This document shows, piece after piece, positions 55,009 through 64,000 of a stretch of DNA of 64,000 bases. Within the stretch, counting starts at the first letter, position 1. Every line of letters begins with the position of its first letter. The notes beneath the pieces are model-generated. The model did no database searches, had not been told where the DNA came from, and worked only from the letters and a program-made list of their open reading frames with translations. Source of the DNA: Dugong dugon. Taxonomy: Eukaryota > Chordata > Mammalia > Sirenia > Dugongidae. Where the stretch lies: the NCBI GenBank assembly GCA_030035585.1, contig CM057462.1:116183234-116247233 (forward strand), given 5' to 3'. The position numbers and the translations under genes are program-made.

Positions 55009-56929
55009 CAAGGTTGTAATTCCACCTTGTAGGGTTATAGAGTGGGGATCTCTTGAGACAATCTCTCCAAGAGCATCATGTGTGGCATTTGCCACATGTG
55101 TCCACTCCACAATGGGGGGATCCGTTTCCACTGGGTGAAGGGCTGCTCTGGAAACATTTTTAGTCACTTACTGTGTGTGTCTTCTGTTTTCCCGATCACA
55201 ACAAAAGCTTTCTTTTTTTGTCAATACTGAACAATTAGTGGAGACTACTCATTTTTCATCTGCAAAACTGAAATTATTTGGTCATCGATTGTTTAGAAGT
55301 AACAGTTACTGTATCTACTACTATTTCACGCCAGTTTAAAGTGACAACTAATTTTAGTTTTCCTTATTTCTTTTTCCTGAAGGAATTCATAGAGATAAGA
55401 ATGTGCCCAAGAGTTAAAAGCTACATGAAATAGCAAAAACAATATGAATATTTCTCTAATATTTTATGAATCTCATCTGCTAATTCTGTTAATTCATTTC
55501 CTGATGAAGAATGTAAATGTTTGTGGGTGTATAGTGGAAATTGGAATTGGCTTTGCCATGAATTTTGGTGTAACAAATCCTAAAGATGATAAACTATGAT
55601 TTCTATAAGAGTAATGTGTTGTTTGCCTTTCCAGATTGAACAAAGAAAGGTCCTTTTAGCAGCCACCGAAGGCCTTGGTGTTTCTTTGCTTAGTTTTGTT
55701 TTATTTTCACTTTTACTCAAAATCTTAAGAGACCGATTGCTTTCCAAATCATTATTTGGAGCACTTGCCTTGCCTCATTATGTTTGGGCTGGGAGTGGTG
55801 GGGATGCATCCAGCCTCTTGATTTTCAGTATTACTTCACTGACTCATCCATTTGGTCTCCTTTAAAGACAAAAAAAGCAAAAAAAATCGAACAGAAACTA
55901 TGCAGGGGATAAAAAAAGAAAACAACCCCATTCTGTCCAAGTGTTAAGCACTAGAATAATCAAATAAATGTAATTCCATTTCTGGTTTGTTGCCTTTTCC
56001 TCTTTTTGACTTAACTTTAGCAAGTCATGAAGTTATGTCATTAAGGGGGAAAATCTGCCTCTTATAAAATAACTTAGAGATCATTTTACATGAGAGTGTT
56101 TACTGGACTACATCAAGAGATTTGTTGAAATTGCTTTCAAAGTGAAGACAAAATAATCTAGATTTATAAGAGTAAATGGAAATAAATTTTTAAATGCAAG
56201 GCAAAGAGGGCAGCATAATGTCTCCCAAGCAATCACCCAATCGGATAAGCATGAAGAAACTGGGAATTCAAACTTTAAGCTTTCAGAAAATAATGTTTAA
56301 ATAAGCCATATGAATATCCTCAAGGCATAAAAATTTTATCCTTCTTTAAAGCATGCCCCTGGAGATTTACATCTAGACTTTCTGATATAGAAATAGAAAT
56401 ACGTACTCAGTCTTTAAAATTTTTATGGCATTATTTCATCATCATTACTACAAAGCACCTGAGATCTTTATTCATGTATTCAGCTGACAGTCATTTTTCC
56501 AGGATGATTCTTAGGGAAGATTGTAAAAACCACTTGTGGCTATTGTTTGCTTACCATGTTGAATAACCCAGTAACACGTCATTCTTTAGGTTTACAAAAA
56601 TTTTCTTACCAAATGAGATCACGCTTTCACTTATTTTCCACATGTGATAATCACCAATGCTCTCTTAATAAACATCCTTTTGTACTTGAAATCTTACAAT
56701 TATATAATAAATTCTTTATCAGATTATTCAGCAGAAGAGAATTTACAAGCAGTGTTCAGAATGTGCTCAATAACCATTGGGTCGCACAGTTCGTAGACCA
56801 CAGATGGCTTTCATGCTAGAGGAAGAACATTTACCAGAGGAGGAATGTAGGTGAAGTTCTTCCTTAGAGATGGCCACATGGGGCTTACCCAGACAAGGAT
56901 TAATAGTATCCAACCAACATGGGCTCGAT
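55009..56929. other. No recognised feature over about 1.9 kb
   Basis: Repeat-poor and AT-rich. Frames at 55596-55865 and 56547-56819 have no domain that I can identify. Confidence 0.35.
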
Positions 56930-57125
56930 GTTGGGCAACATGTCAAAATGGAGATCTATCAGTAAATGGAATAGTTTCCCAAGGGAACTAATGGCAGTAT
57001 AATTGCCTTCCTCATTTAAAACTGAGCCAGACAAAGCCTTTCTGGAAAGAACCGTGATATTACGCCAGCGTGATGGACTACACGACTCATGCGGTCTCTT
57101 CCATCTCTGATTTCATGACATGAAA
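56930..57125 (+). repeat. CR1/L3-like LINE 3' end, plus strand
   Basis: 'ggaatagtttcccaagggaac', 'ctcatttaaaactgagccag', 'gatggactacacgactcatg' and 'tctcttccatctctgatttc' follow the 3' end of CR1-type L3 elements. Confidence 0.6.
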
Positions 57126-57179
57126 AATAAAGAAACACATTAAAATTAATGCATTTTAGCACATATCCATCTATCACCC

Positions 57180-57583
57180 TGTCTTAGTCATCCAGTGCTG
57201 CTATAACAGAAATACCACAAGCGGGTGGCTTTAACAAACAGAAATTTATTTTCTCACAGTTCAGGAGGCTAGAGGTCTGAATTCCAGGTGCCAGCTCTAG
57301 GGAAAGGCTTTCTCTCTCTGTGGACTCTGGAAGAAAGTCCTTGTCTCTTCTGAGTTTCTGCTCCTAGACAATCTTCATGTGGCTTGGCATGTGTCTTCCC
57401 CGTCTCTGCTTCCGTAACCTTTTCTTTTTATATTTTGTAAGAGATTAACTCAAAACACACCCTACGCTAATCCTGTCATTACCATAACAAAAGCAACCCA
57501 TTCCCAAATAGAATTATAACCACAGGCATAGAGGTTAAGATTTATGACATATATTTTTGGCGGACACAATTCAATCCACAGCA
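57180..57583 (-). mobile_element. MaLR-like LTR related to family 'A', minus strand
   Basis: TGTCTTAGTCATCCAGTGC at the left and ACACAATTCAATCCACAGCA at the right. On the minus strand it therefore starts TGCTGTGGATTGAATTGTGT, almost the first 20 bases of LTR-A, but its 3' part is of another type ('acaaacagaaatttattttc' in complement). TG...CA ends are present. No internal region adjoins. Confidence 0.75.
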
Positions 57584-57941
57584 CACCCCAAAATAATTCA
57601 TAGCTAAAAGAAAGGGACAAATAGTAATTTCTAAAATCTATTACAAATCATAGGAAAGCATTGGAAATGCTCTTTTAAGAATAGTCACCACGTAACTCAT
57701 GGCACCTTTGGTTAACAGTTGGGGGGACTGCCAGAAAGCAAATCTCACAGTTAGTATTCCCTACAAGACTCTATTTAATAACTTAGCTAGTATTCCTTCA
57801 GAAGGAAAAAAGACTTTCAGCTTTTCATCAGCTCTCTGCCCCTGTTGTCATTTCACTTTTTGTTAACCTAACAATATTTCACACAAAATGAAATTCAGAT
57901 GTCATTAGACATAAAATATGGGCAGTGCATCTAGAGGAGTG

Positions 57942-58409
57942 TTTCTCTAAGTGTGGTCTAGCAGCCTCTGAGGGTCCCCAAGACCCTTTCAGGGAGTCAA
58001 AACAATTTTCATAATAATACAAACATGTTATTTGCATTTTTCATTCTCTGCAGAATATATCCACATTGTCTGAAAAGCTTTTAAGATACATATCTGCGTG
58101 ATGCCTGATTTTCTTCAGATACTGCAACCAAAACTACATATCACAATAGATTGATTGCAGAGGCAGATATGAAAATCCATCTTTCTTCTATTAAAACAAA
58201 CAGGAAAGGGATTTGCAAAACTGTAAGGTGATGCCACTCTGCTCACTATTTTTTGTTTTGGAAAATATGGTTATTTTTTATTAAAAATATGTTATTTATG
58301 TTAACATGTACAGGATTTGTTACTGTTATTTTAGAATAAATTAATAGATAATAAATGAATTAATAAATATTTTAAACATTTCTACATTTTAATTTCTAAT
58401 ACAGCAAAT
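57942..58409 (+). mobile_element. Ancient hAT-type element, left part
   Basis: 'tttctctaagtgtggtctag', 'gggtccccaagaccctttc', 'aatacaaacatgttatttgc', 'tgaattaataaatattttaaac', 'taatttctaatacagcaaat'. The element resumes at 59461-59490 and 59816-59910 after two RTE insertions. Confidence 0.75.
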
Positions 58410-59460
58410 TGTTGTTGTTGTTAGGTGCCCTCGAGTCAGTGACCCTGTGCACAAAGGAACGAAACACTGCTTGGTCCTACACCATCCTCATGATCGTTGT
58501 TATGCTGGAGCCCATTGTTGCAGCCACTGTGTCAATTCATCTCTGAGCGTCTTTCTCTTTTTTGGTGACCCTCTACTCTACCAAGCATGATGTTCTTCTC
58601 CAGGGACTGGTCTCTCCTGATAACATGTCCAAAGTATGTGAGACAAGTCTCACCATTCTGCCTTCTAAGGAGCATTCTGGCTGTACTTCTTCCAAGACAG
58701 ATTTGTTTGCTCTTTTGGCAGCCCATGGTATATTCAACATTCTTCACTGACATCATAACTCAAAGGCGTCAATTCTTGTTCTGTCTTCCTTATTCATTGC
58801 CCAGCTTTCGCATGCATATGAGGCAATTAAAAACACCATGGCTTGGGTCAGGCCCACCTTAGTCCTTAAAGTGATATCTTTGCTTTTTAATACTTTAAAG
58901 AGATCTTTTGCAGAAGATTTGCTCAATGCAATGCATCTTTCGATTTCGTGACTGCTGCTTCCAGGAGCGTTGATTGTGGATCCAAGTAAAATGAAATCCT
59001 TGACAACTTCATCTTTTCTCCGTTTATCATGATGCTGCTTATTGGCCCAGTTGTAAGGATTTTTGTTTTCTTTATGTTGAGGAGTAATCCATACTGAAGG
59101 CTGTGGTCTCTGATCTTCATCAGTAAGTGCTGCAAGTCCTCTTCACTTTCAGCAAGCAATGTTGTGTCATCTGCATAATGCAGGTTGTTAATGAGTCTTC
59201 CTCCAACCCTGATACCCCATTCTTCTTTGTATAGTCCAGCTTCTCAGATTATTTGCTCAGCATACAGATTGAATGGGTATGGTGAAAGGACACAACCCTT
59301 GCACACACCTTTCCTGACTTTAAACCACGCAGTATCCCCTGGTTCTGTTTGAATGACTGCCTCTTGATCTATGTACAGGTTCCTCACGAGCACAATTAAG
59401 TGTTCTGGAGTTCCCATTCTTCACAATGTTATCCATAATTTGTTATGCTCCACACAGTCG
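58410..59460 (-). mobile_element. RTE LINE, 3' third with intact RT catalytic box, minus strand
   Basis: The tail complement TTGTTGTTGTTGTTAGGTG lies at the left and the RT domain at the right, where the sequence stops at ATTCGACTGTGTGG (minus strand). The target duplication AATACAG(C/T)AAAT lies at 58398-58409 and 59461-59472, 11 of 12 matching. On the minus strand 59177-59166 encodes the catalytic Y-A-D-D, and GVCKGCVLSPYPFNLYAEQI precedes it. The frame 58923-59159 (MLAESEEDLQHLLMKIRD) follows. Frameshifts still make it non-functional. Confidence 0.93.
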
Positions 59461-59490
59461 AATACAGTAAATATCAATAGCTATATCCCT
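59461..59490 (+). mobile_element. Ancient hAT-type element, middle scrap
   Basis: Begins with the right copy of the RTE target duplication and continues TATCAATAGCTATATCCC, which aligns with the hAT copy at 35915-35940 (ATTGATAGCTGTAACTC). About 30 bp isolated between two RTE insertions. Confidence 0.65.
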
Positions 59491-59815
59491 TGTCAAAAGA
59501 ACAAACAAATCTGTCTTGGAAGAAGTACAGCCAGAATGCTCCTTAGAAGGGAGAACGGCAAGACTTTATCTCATGTACTTTAGACATGTTATCAGGAGGG
59601 ATCAGTCCTTGGAAAAGGACATCATGCTTGGTAAAGCAGAGGGTCAGAAAAAAAAGAGGAAGATCCTCAACAAGATGAATTGACACAGTGGCTGCAACAA
59701 GGGACCCAAACATAGCAATGATTGTGAGGCTGATGAAGGACTGGGCAGTGTTTCATTCTGTTGTATATAGGGTCGCTATGAGTTGGAACCAACTTGCTGG
59801 CACCTAACAACAACA
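59491..59815 (+). mobile_element. RTE LINE 3' fragment, plus strand
   Basis: CAAAAGAACAAACAAATCTG, TGTCTTGGAAGAAGTACAGC, GATCAGTCCTTGGAAAAGG, to GCTGGCACCTAACAACAAC. It faces the RTE at 58410-59460 and overlaps it in content over the last ~320 bp of the element. Confidence 0.92.
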
Positions 59816-59910
59816 ACACAGATCACATAAGCAAAAACTTTTTTGGATTTCAACAATTTTTAAGAGTATAAAAAATTCTGAAACCAAAAAACTTAAGAAC
59901 TATTGACCTG
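59816..59910 (+). mobile_element. Ancient hAT-type element, right part
   Basis: 'agatcacataagcaaaaac', 'tttcaacaatttttaagag' and 'aaaaaacttaagaactattg' complete the element that starts at 57942. Confidence 0.7.
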
Positions 59911-59984
59911 GAATCTTCAAAAACCCTGTGTTTACTCTATATTTCCCAGCAGATACTGTGCCATTTCTACACTTCCCTTTTTTT

Positions 59985-61138
59985 AAGCAAAGATTCTAAA
60001 ATTTTGTCTGTATTTGATGCCTCCACTTCCTTACCTCCCAATCTTTCTTTAACTTACTCTAATTGGGTTTTTGTCCCTATAAATCTACCCAAACTTCTCT
60101 TCGAAGTTAACCGATGACCTCTCTTCATCCAGTTATAGGTCAATTCTCACTTTTAATCTTAATCAGCCATCAGTACCATTTCACAGTTAACTGTTACTTC
60201 TTTCTTCATTTGGCTTGGAGTTTACCACATTCTCTTGGTTTTCCTCTTGCTTCACAGGCCATTTTACTTTGAGGTACTGGCTCCCCTTCTTCTTGGCTAC
60301 CGCTTAGTTCACATTGCCTTGGGGTTCTGTCTTAGGTCCCTCTCCTTTCTAATCTCTGACCCTAAATTATCCAGTTAAACTCATGACTTCAAAAACTATC
60401 TATATGCAATCATTTAAATGTTTATATGTCTAACCCTGATTTTTTCCTTGAGCTCCAAACCTTCACCTCTAATATCTGTGGGACATTGCCATTTAAATAC
60501 CTAAGAGGCATCTCAAACCCAAGATGTTCCAATCAGAACTTGTGATTCTGCCACATCCAAACTTACTCCTCTCTTTTCCCCAGTTCATAAAATGGCACCA
60601 TTACTTTCTATGATTCTTAAACCAAAAACCTAGATGCTATCTTTATATTTTCTCTTTCTGGCACACCCCACCTTCAGTCCATCAACATATTCTGTGGTCT
60701 CTGTCTTAAAAATAAACACCAATCTGAAAATGTCTTGCCATCGCTACACTATCTTCTTGCTGCAAGACACTTAATCTCTGGCCTACTCTATTCCAACAGC
60801 ATCCGAACTCATCTCCTGATTCTATCCTTCCCCTCCTCACACCACAGCCATCCCTCAACAAAACCCTTCCTAGAATCTACAATGTGATCTGGTCTTTCCT
60901 GCACCCCTTCCCTAATCTACAAACTCTCTCCCTCTCTTGAATCTGTCATGTATATCCCCACTGAATCTGTTCCTCAAGTACACCAAGCCCACTGCCCTCA
61001 GGATGTGTACGTTTGCTGTTCTCTCTGCCAATGTCCACATCCCAGACCTTGGCATGGCTTGTTCTTCAAAATCACTCACGTCTTAACTCATGAGTCATCT
61101 TTTTGAGGCGTTCTTCTCTAACACCCTATCAAAAATAT
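59985..61138 (+). pseudogene. L2 ORF2 to 3' UTR, decayed, plus strand
   Basis: The longest L2 stretch in the window. It has 'cagatgttccaatcagaac'-like and 'ctaagaggcatctcaaacc' blocks of the RT C-terminal side, 'ccttcagtccatcaacatattc', 'gcccactgccctcaggatgtg' and 'cgtttgctgttctctctgcc' in the order of L2 ORF2 and its 3' flank. The coding sequence is beyond recognition in any single frame. Interrupted at 61139 and 61478. Confidence 0.75.
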
Positions 61139-61294
61139 GCACGTACACTGATGTAAGAAGTTAATAATAGGAGAGACTGTATGCAGGGGAGATGGGAGAG
61201 AAAATGCACACACACAAAGGAACTCTGTACTTGCTGCCCAATGTTGCTGTACAACTACAACTGTATTAAAAGATAAAGTGGATTAATTTTAAAA
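61139..61294 (+). mobile_element. L1 3' end inserted in L2, plus strand
   Basis: 'actgatgtaagaagttaataa', 'aggaactctgtacttgctg', 'caactgtattaaaagataaag' then an A-run. AAAAATAT flanks at 61131-61138 and at the end of the A-run (61295-61302). Confidence 0.75.
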
Positions 61295-61302
61295 AAAAAT
61301 AT

Positions 61303-61477
61303 TCACCTACTACTCTATTCCCTTACCTACTTTATTTTTTTCACGATACTTAACACTTTTTTAAATTGTATATTCATTTATTTCCTTACTCATGTCTTTC
61401 TAAGTCCCATGGGGCAGGTGCTTTGGTTTTTTTATCACCTTTTCCTCAGGGACAGGAACAGAGCCTGATTCATAGAA
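61303..61477 (+). repeat. L2 3' UTR, continued
   Basis: 'ctactttatttttttcacg', 'ttcatttatttccttactc', 'caggtgctttggtttttttatc', 'gaacagagcctgattcatag'. The last part is the L2 3' terminus, cut by the AfroSINE. Confidence 0.7.
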
Positions 61478-61640
61478 ACAAACAAAAAACCCCATTGCCA
61501 TTGAGTCAATACCAACTCATAGCAACCCTTTAGGACAGAGTAGAACTGAGCCATAATTTTTCCAGGGAGGAGCTAGTGGATTCAGACTGCTGACCTTTTG
61601 GTTAGCAGCCAAGCTCTTAACCACTGTACCACCAGGGATC
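61478..61640 (-). repeat. AfroSINE inserted in the L2 3' end, minus strand
   Basis: CATTGCCATTGAGTCAATACC, GACAGAGTAGAACTGAGCC, and ACTGTACCACCAGGGAT. Flanks ATTCATAGAA (61468-61477) and ATTCACAGAA (61644-61653) are a 10-bp duplication with one mismatch. Confidence 0.92.
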
Positions 61641-61670
61641 ATAATTCACAGAAGGCATGCAATAAATAAC
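61641..61670 (+). repeat. L2 3' terminus
   Basis: 'aattcacagaaggcatgcaa' then 'taaataacaac' resumes the GGCACATAGTAGGCGCTCAA-type terminus. Confidence 0.65.
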
Positions 61671-64000
61671 AACTATCATGAAGATGATGATCTTAGTACA
61701 CTTCTTTCTTCTTTAGTAGAATGTAAGCTACTTCACAGTAAAAACTGTCTTATTCATTTTTTTTTAATGCAACATTAAGCACTGTGCCTGGGATAAAGCA
61801 TTATTAAATTAGTGTTTGATGAATGAAAGAAATAATAAATGTTAACAATTTAATGTGTAATGTTTACAAAACACTTTCATATGCACTACTCTAGCTGATC
61901 ATCGCAATAACTGTAAATAATAGTTTTTTTTTTCCTTTTTTCAAATACTCGCCCTATATCACATGATTATTTAGTGTAAGAGAGCATCCTAGAAAATTTT
62001 TTTTCTAATCCTTATCTCATGTTTTCTTTTCTTTAGAAGTAATGTAATAAATGAACAGATGAACCCCTTACAAGTTAAAAAATAAAGTAAATGTTATTAA
62101 GAGTGCATTTTTCTGTTAATCACCTAGTAGTCTATAATCTAGAATTATAAAAAAAATTTTATACTGATTGACTATGCCTCTATGATTACCAAATGTAATA
62201 AACAAATGGAGAAAAGTACTGAAACTGAGAAACTAAAACATATTTTAAACTTTGCTTAGTTCATATTCACCACTCAGAAGGCTCAATCAGTCTAACGGAG
62301 AAAATTTGCTTATTATTTCCCATGAGATTTGGACTGCTTAAATCTAAATATGAACCATAAGGGGCATCATAGAATTTGTTCCAAGGGTAACCAGACATTT
62401 TTCAAGTCTATGCAGATTTCCTTTATGTATATATGTGTGTATGGGTGGGAGGGGGTGGTCAGTGACTATGGGGAGTGATGATGATGAGTATAATTAAAAC
62501 TTTGTGTTCACCCTATCCCATTAATATCTTGAACTAGAGGTTTTACATGACCTACTGAAACAATAGCTTTCTTAGCTGAGAACTGGGACTTCCTGTGTCT
62601 GCTCTCTGATCATTGAAGACAGTCTATGTTCAGAATTTTAAAAGTCCATTTAGTTTCTCTTATAAAACACATCTCAGGGATAGCTTCACCAGTGATGGAA
62701 TAATGGCATCACTCCTTGGAGAGACATTTGCTTTGCTTGTATCAAGGAGGGATATGTGAATGATACAGCACTGTGAATATAGCACTGCCAAGTGGGCGTT
62801 CAGGAGAATGTGACCTGGGAGTGAGCCAGAGGAATGGTGTTTCCAAGCTGAGTGCGTTGCTATGATTTTTGCATCTCATTTTTATTTTTTTGGCGACTTC
62901 CTGAAAACTCAGATTTGGTTCCAGTGTGTTCGCTTTTTGGGAAACATAGATAAGATTAAATCTCTTGGGCTTGGCTTCATGTAGAGTGGACAGACTCTTG
63001 GCTTGAGTTTTACTGCAGCATTTGTACTTTGTACACAAGCTTAGGAGCCCTTAAGCATTTGCTGCATTTAAAATAAATCAAACAAGTAGATTATTTGCAT
63101 TCATTTCCCTATTACTCAGATTCTTCAATAAGAAGTCTATAGTTTTGAAAGTACAAGCATTATGTTCAGTTTAATCTTTTGTGGTATGAGTCTTCATAGT
63201 CTCAGAAATCAGATTTGAGACGATTATGGAGATCATGTGTTTTCCATGATGTTTTTTGGAGTGGCAAGGAAGAGGAACAGAAACAATATTCCCTTCCAAG
63301 GTGTGGAATAAATTACATTTTTGTGTAACATTTTTATAAATTTTAATTTGAAAATTACCCACAAATCTAGCTTACTTCTTACAAACCAGTTTTGAGAAGA
63401 TATTTACAATTAGTAAGACACTGCTGCAAAATACCAGGCAGAACTAAGGAAGACAGGGGATCTCTGACTTCAAAGCCATCTCCGCTCTCCACTTTCCTTC
63501 CCCTCAACCCTACCCAAGAGCATGTCTCTTTTTAACCTCTGAAATTTCATACAAGCCTGGAGTTTGGCTCTGACTACAAAGCAGGAAATAGCCCATCTAC
63601 AGTATCCAGAGAGGAAGGTTAAAAAAAAAAAAATGCAGAAAAGATCCTTTTTTAACGTTTACTTAGAGGAATGGTTGGATTGAATTTTTTCTTTGTTTTG
63701 TTTTAAAACTGCCTGTTCCCAAATGGATGACAAGCATTAAGTTGAGGTGAGGACAAGCTGGCTCTCAGCCTGCAGGCTCTTCCTTGTTATACCCAAAGGG
63801 AATTAAAGAAGGGTTCAGAGTTCTTCAGATCTTCAGCTTGGAGACCATGGGTGGAGCCCAGACACTCAGCACTCAGCTTATGGTTGCTAATTCAGTGCTT
63901 GCTGAGTGACCTCAGCTGGCCAGACTATTTCACAGGGGAGGAAACACACCCCATGAGATAACTGGGTGGAGATAGGGGTGTCTGGAAAAGCTTGCTGGAA
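61671..64000. other. No recognised repeat in the last 2.3 kb
   Basis: A possible antisense MIR scrap near 61860-61925. Otherwise the sequence is repeat-poor, and the minus frames 62742-63038 and 63171-63362 have no domain. I cannot tell whether it nears a gene. Confidence 0.35.

Overview
The window is nuclear DNA from an afrotherian mammal, most likely a paenungulate such as an elephant. The evidence is the interspersed repeats. Many copies are present of the tRNA-derived AfroSINE (head like CCCTGGTGGCG, tail like CTATGAGTCGGAA). There are also many copies of an RTE-clade LINE whose 3' end reads GGCACCTAACAACAACAAC (the RTE1 family of elephants). Ancient elements shared by all placental mammals (L2, MIR, CR1/L3, MLT1, MER5-like hAT elements, Tigger) lie underneath. 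Base composition is AT-rich. I find no convincing protein-coding exon, no RNA gene, and none of the hallmarks of prokaryotic DNA. The window reads as intergenic or deep intronic sequence. Every longer coding-like frame I could explain is a decayed LINE reading frame.

Layout. 0-8.6 kb: scattered AfroSINEs, MIRs, two abutting LTRs of different families in opposite orientation (5884-6951) and an RTE 3' end. 10.6-11.0 kb: a Tigger-like DNA transposon with both terminal inverted repeats. 11.3-14.6 kb: two SINEs of a second family, one retaining a tRNA-Gly-like head, then an uninterrupted chain of hAT/RTE/LTR/RTE fragments ending in a decayed RTE reverse transcriptase. 16.2-19.7 kb: L2, an MLT1 LTR carrying an AfroSINE, and more SINEs. 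21.3-24.4 kb: an apparently full-length 'half-L1' (HAL1) element with ORF1 only, flanked by a perfect 15-bp target duplication. 25-28 kb: SINEs, an RTE and two same-orientation L1 ORF2 fragments. 30-36 kb: L2, MIR, MER5A-like, then a 37-bp-period minisatellite apparently born from an L2/MIR 3' end and split by an RTE insertion. 40.0-41.0 kb: a three-level nest (old repeat > RTE > LTR). 45.9-47.5 kb: AfroSINEs, two forming an inverted pair. 49.4-52.9 kb: an L1 3' UTR with a 13-bp duplication and two L2 reverse-transcriptase fragments. 54.6-55.0 kb: tandem AfroSINEs. 57.2-59.9 kb: an LTR, then an ancient hAT element hit twice by RTE insertions in opposite orientation. 60.0-61.7 kb: a long L2 copy broken by an L1 3' end and an AfroSINE.

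The parts do not form a pathway. They record successive waves of retrotransposition: the LINE families (RTE, L1) supplied the copying machinery, and the SINEs and HAL1 are their dependants. The AfroSINE and RTE 3' ends are visibly alike, as expected if the SINE borrows the RTE enzyme. The least ordinary items are the 37-bp minisatellite, the intact-length HAL1, the inverted RTE pair inside a hAT element, and the shared modules among otherwise different LTRs. Family names were assigned by eye and should be confirmed with a repeat-library search.
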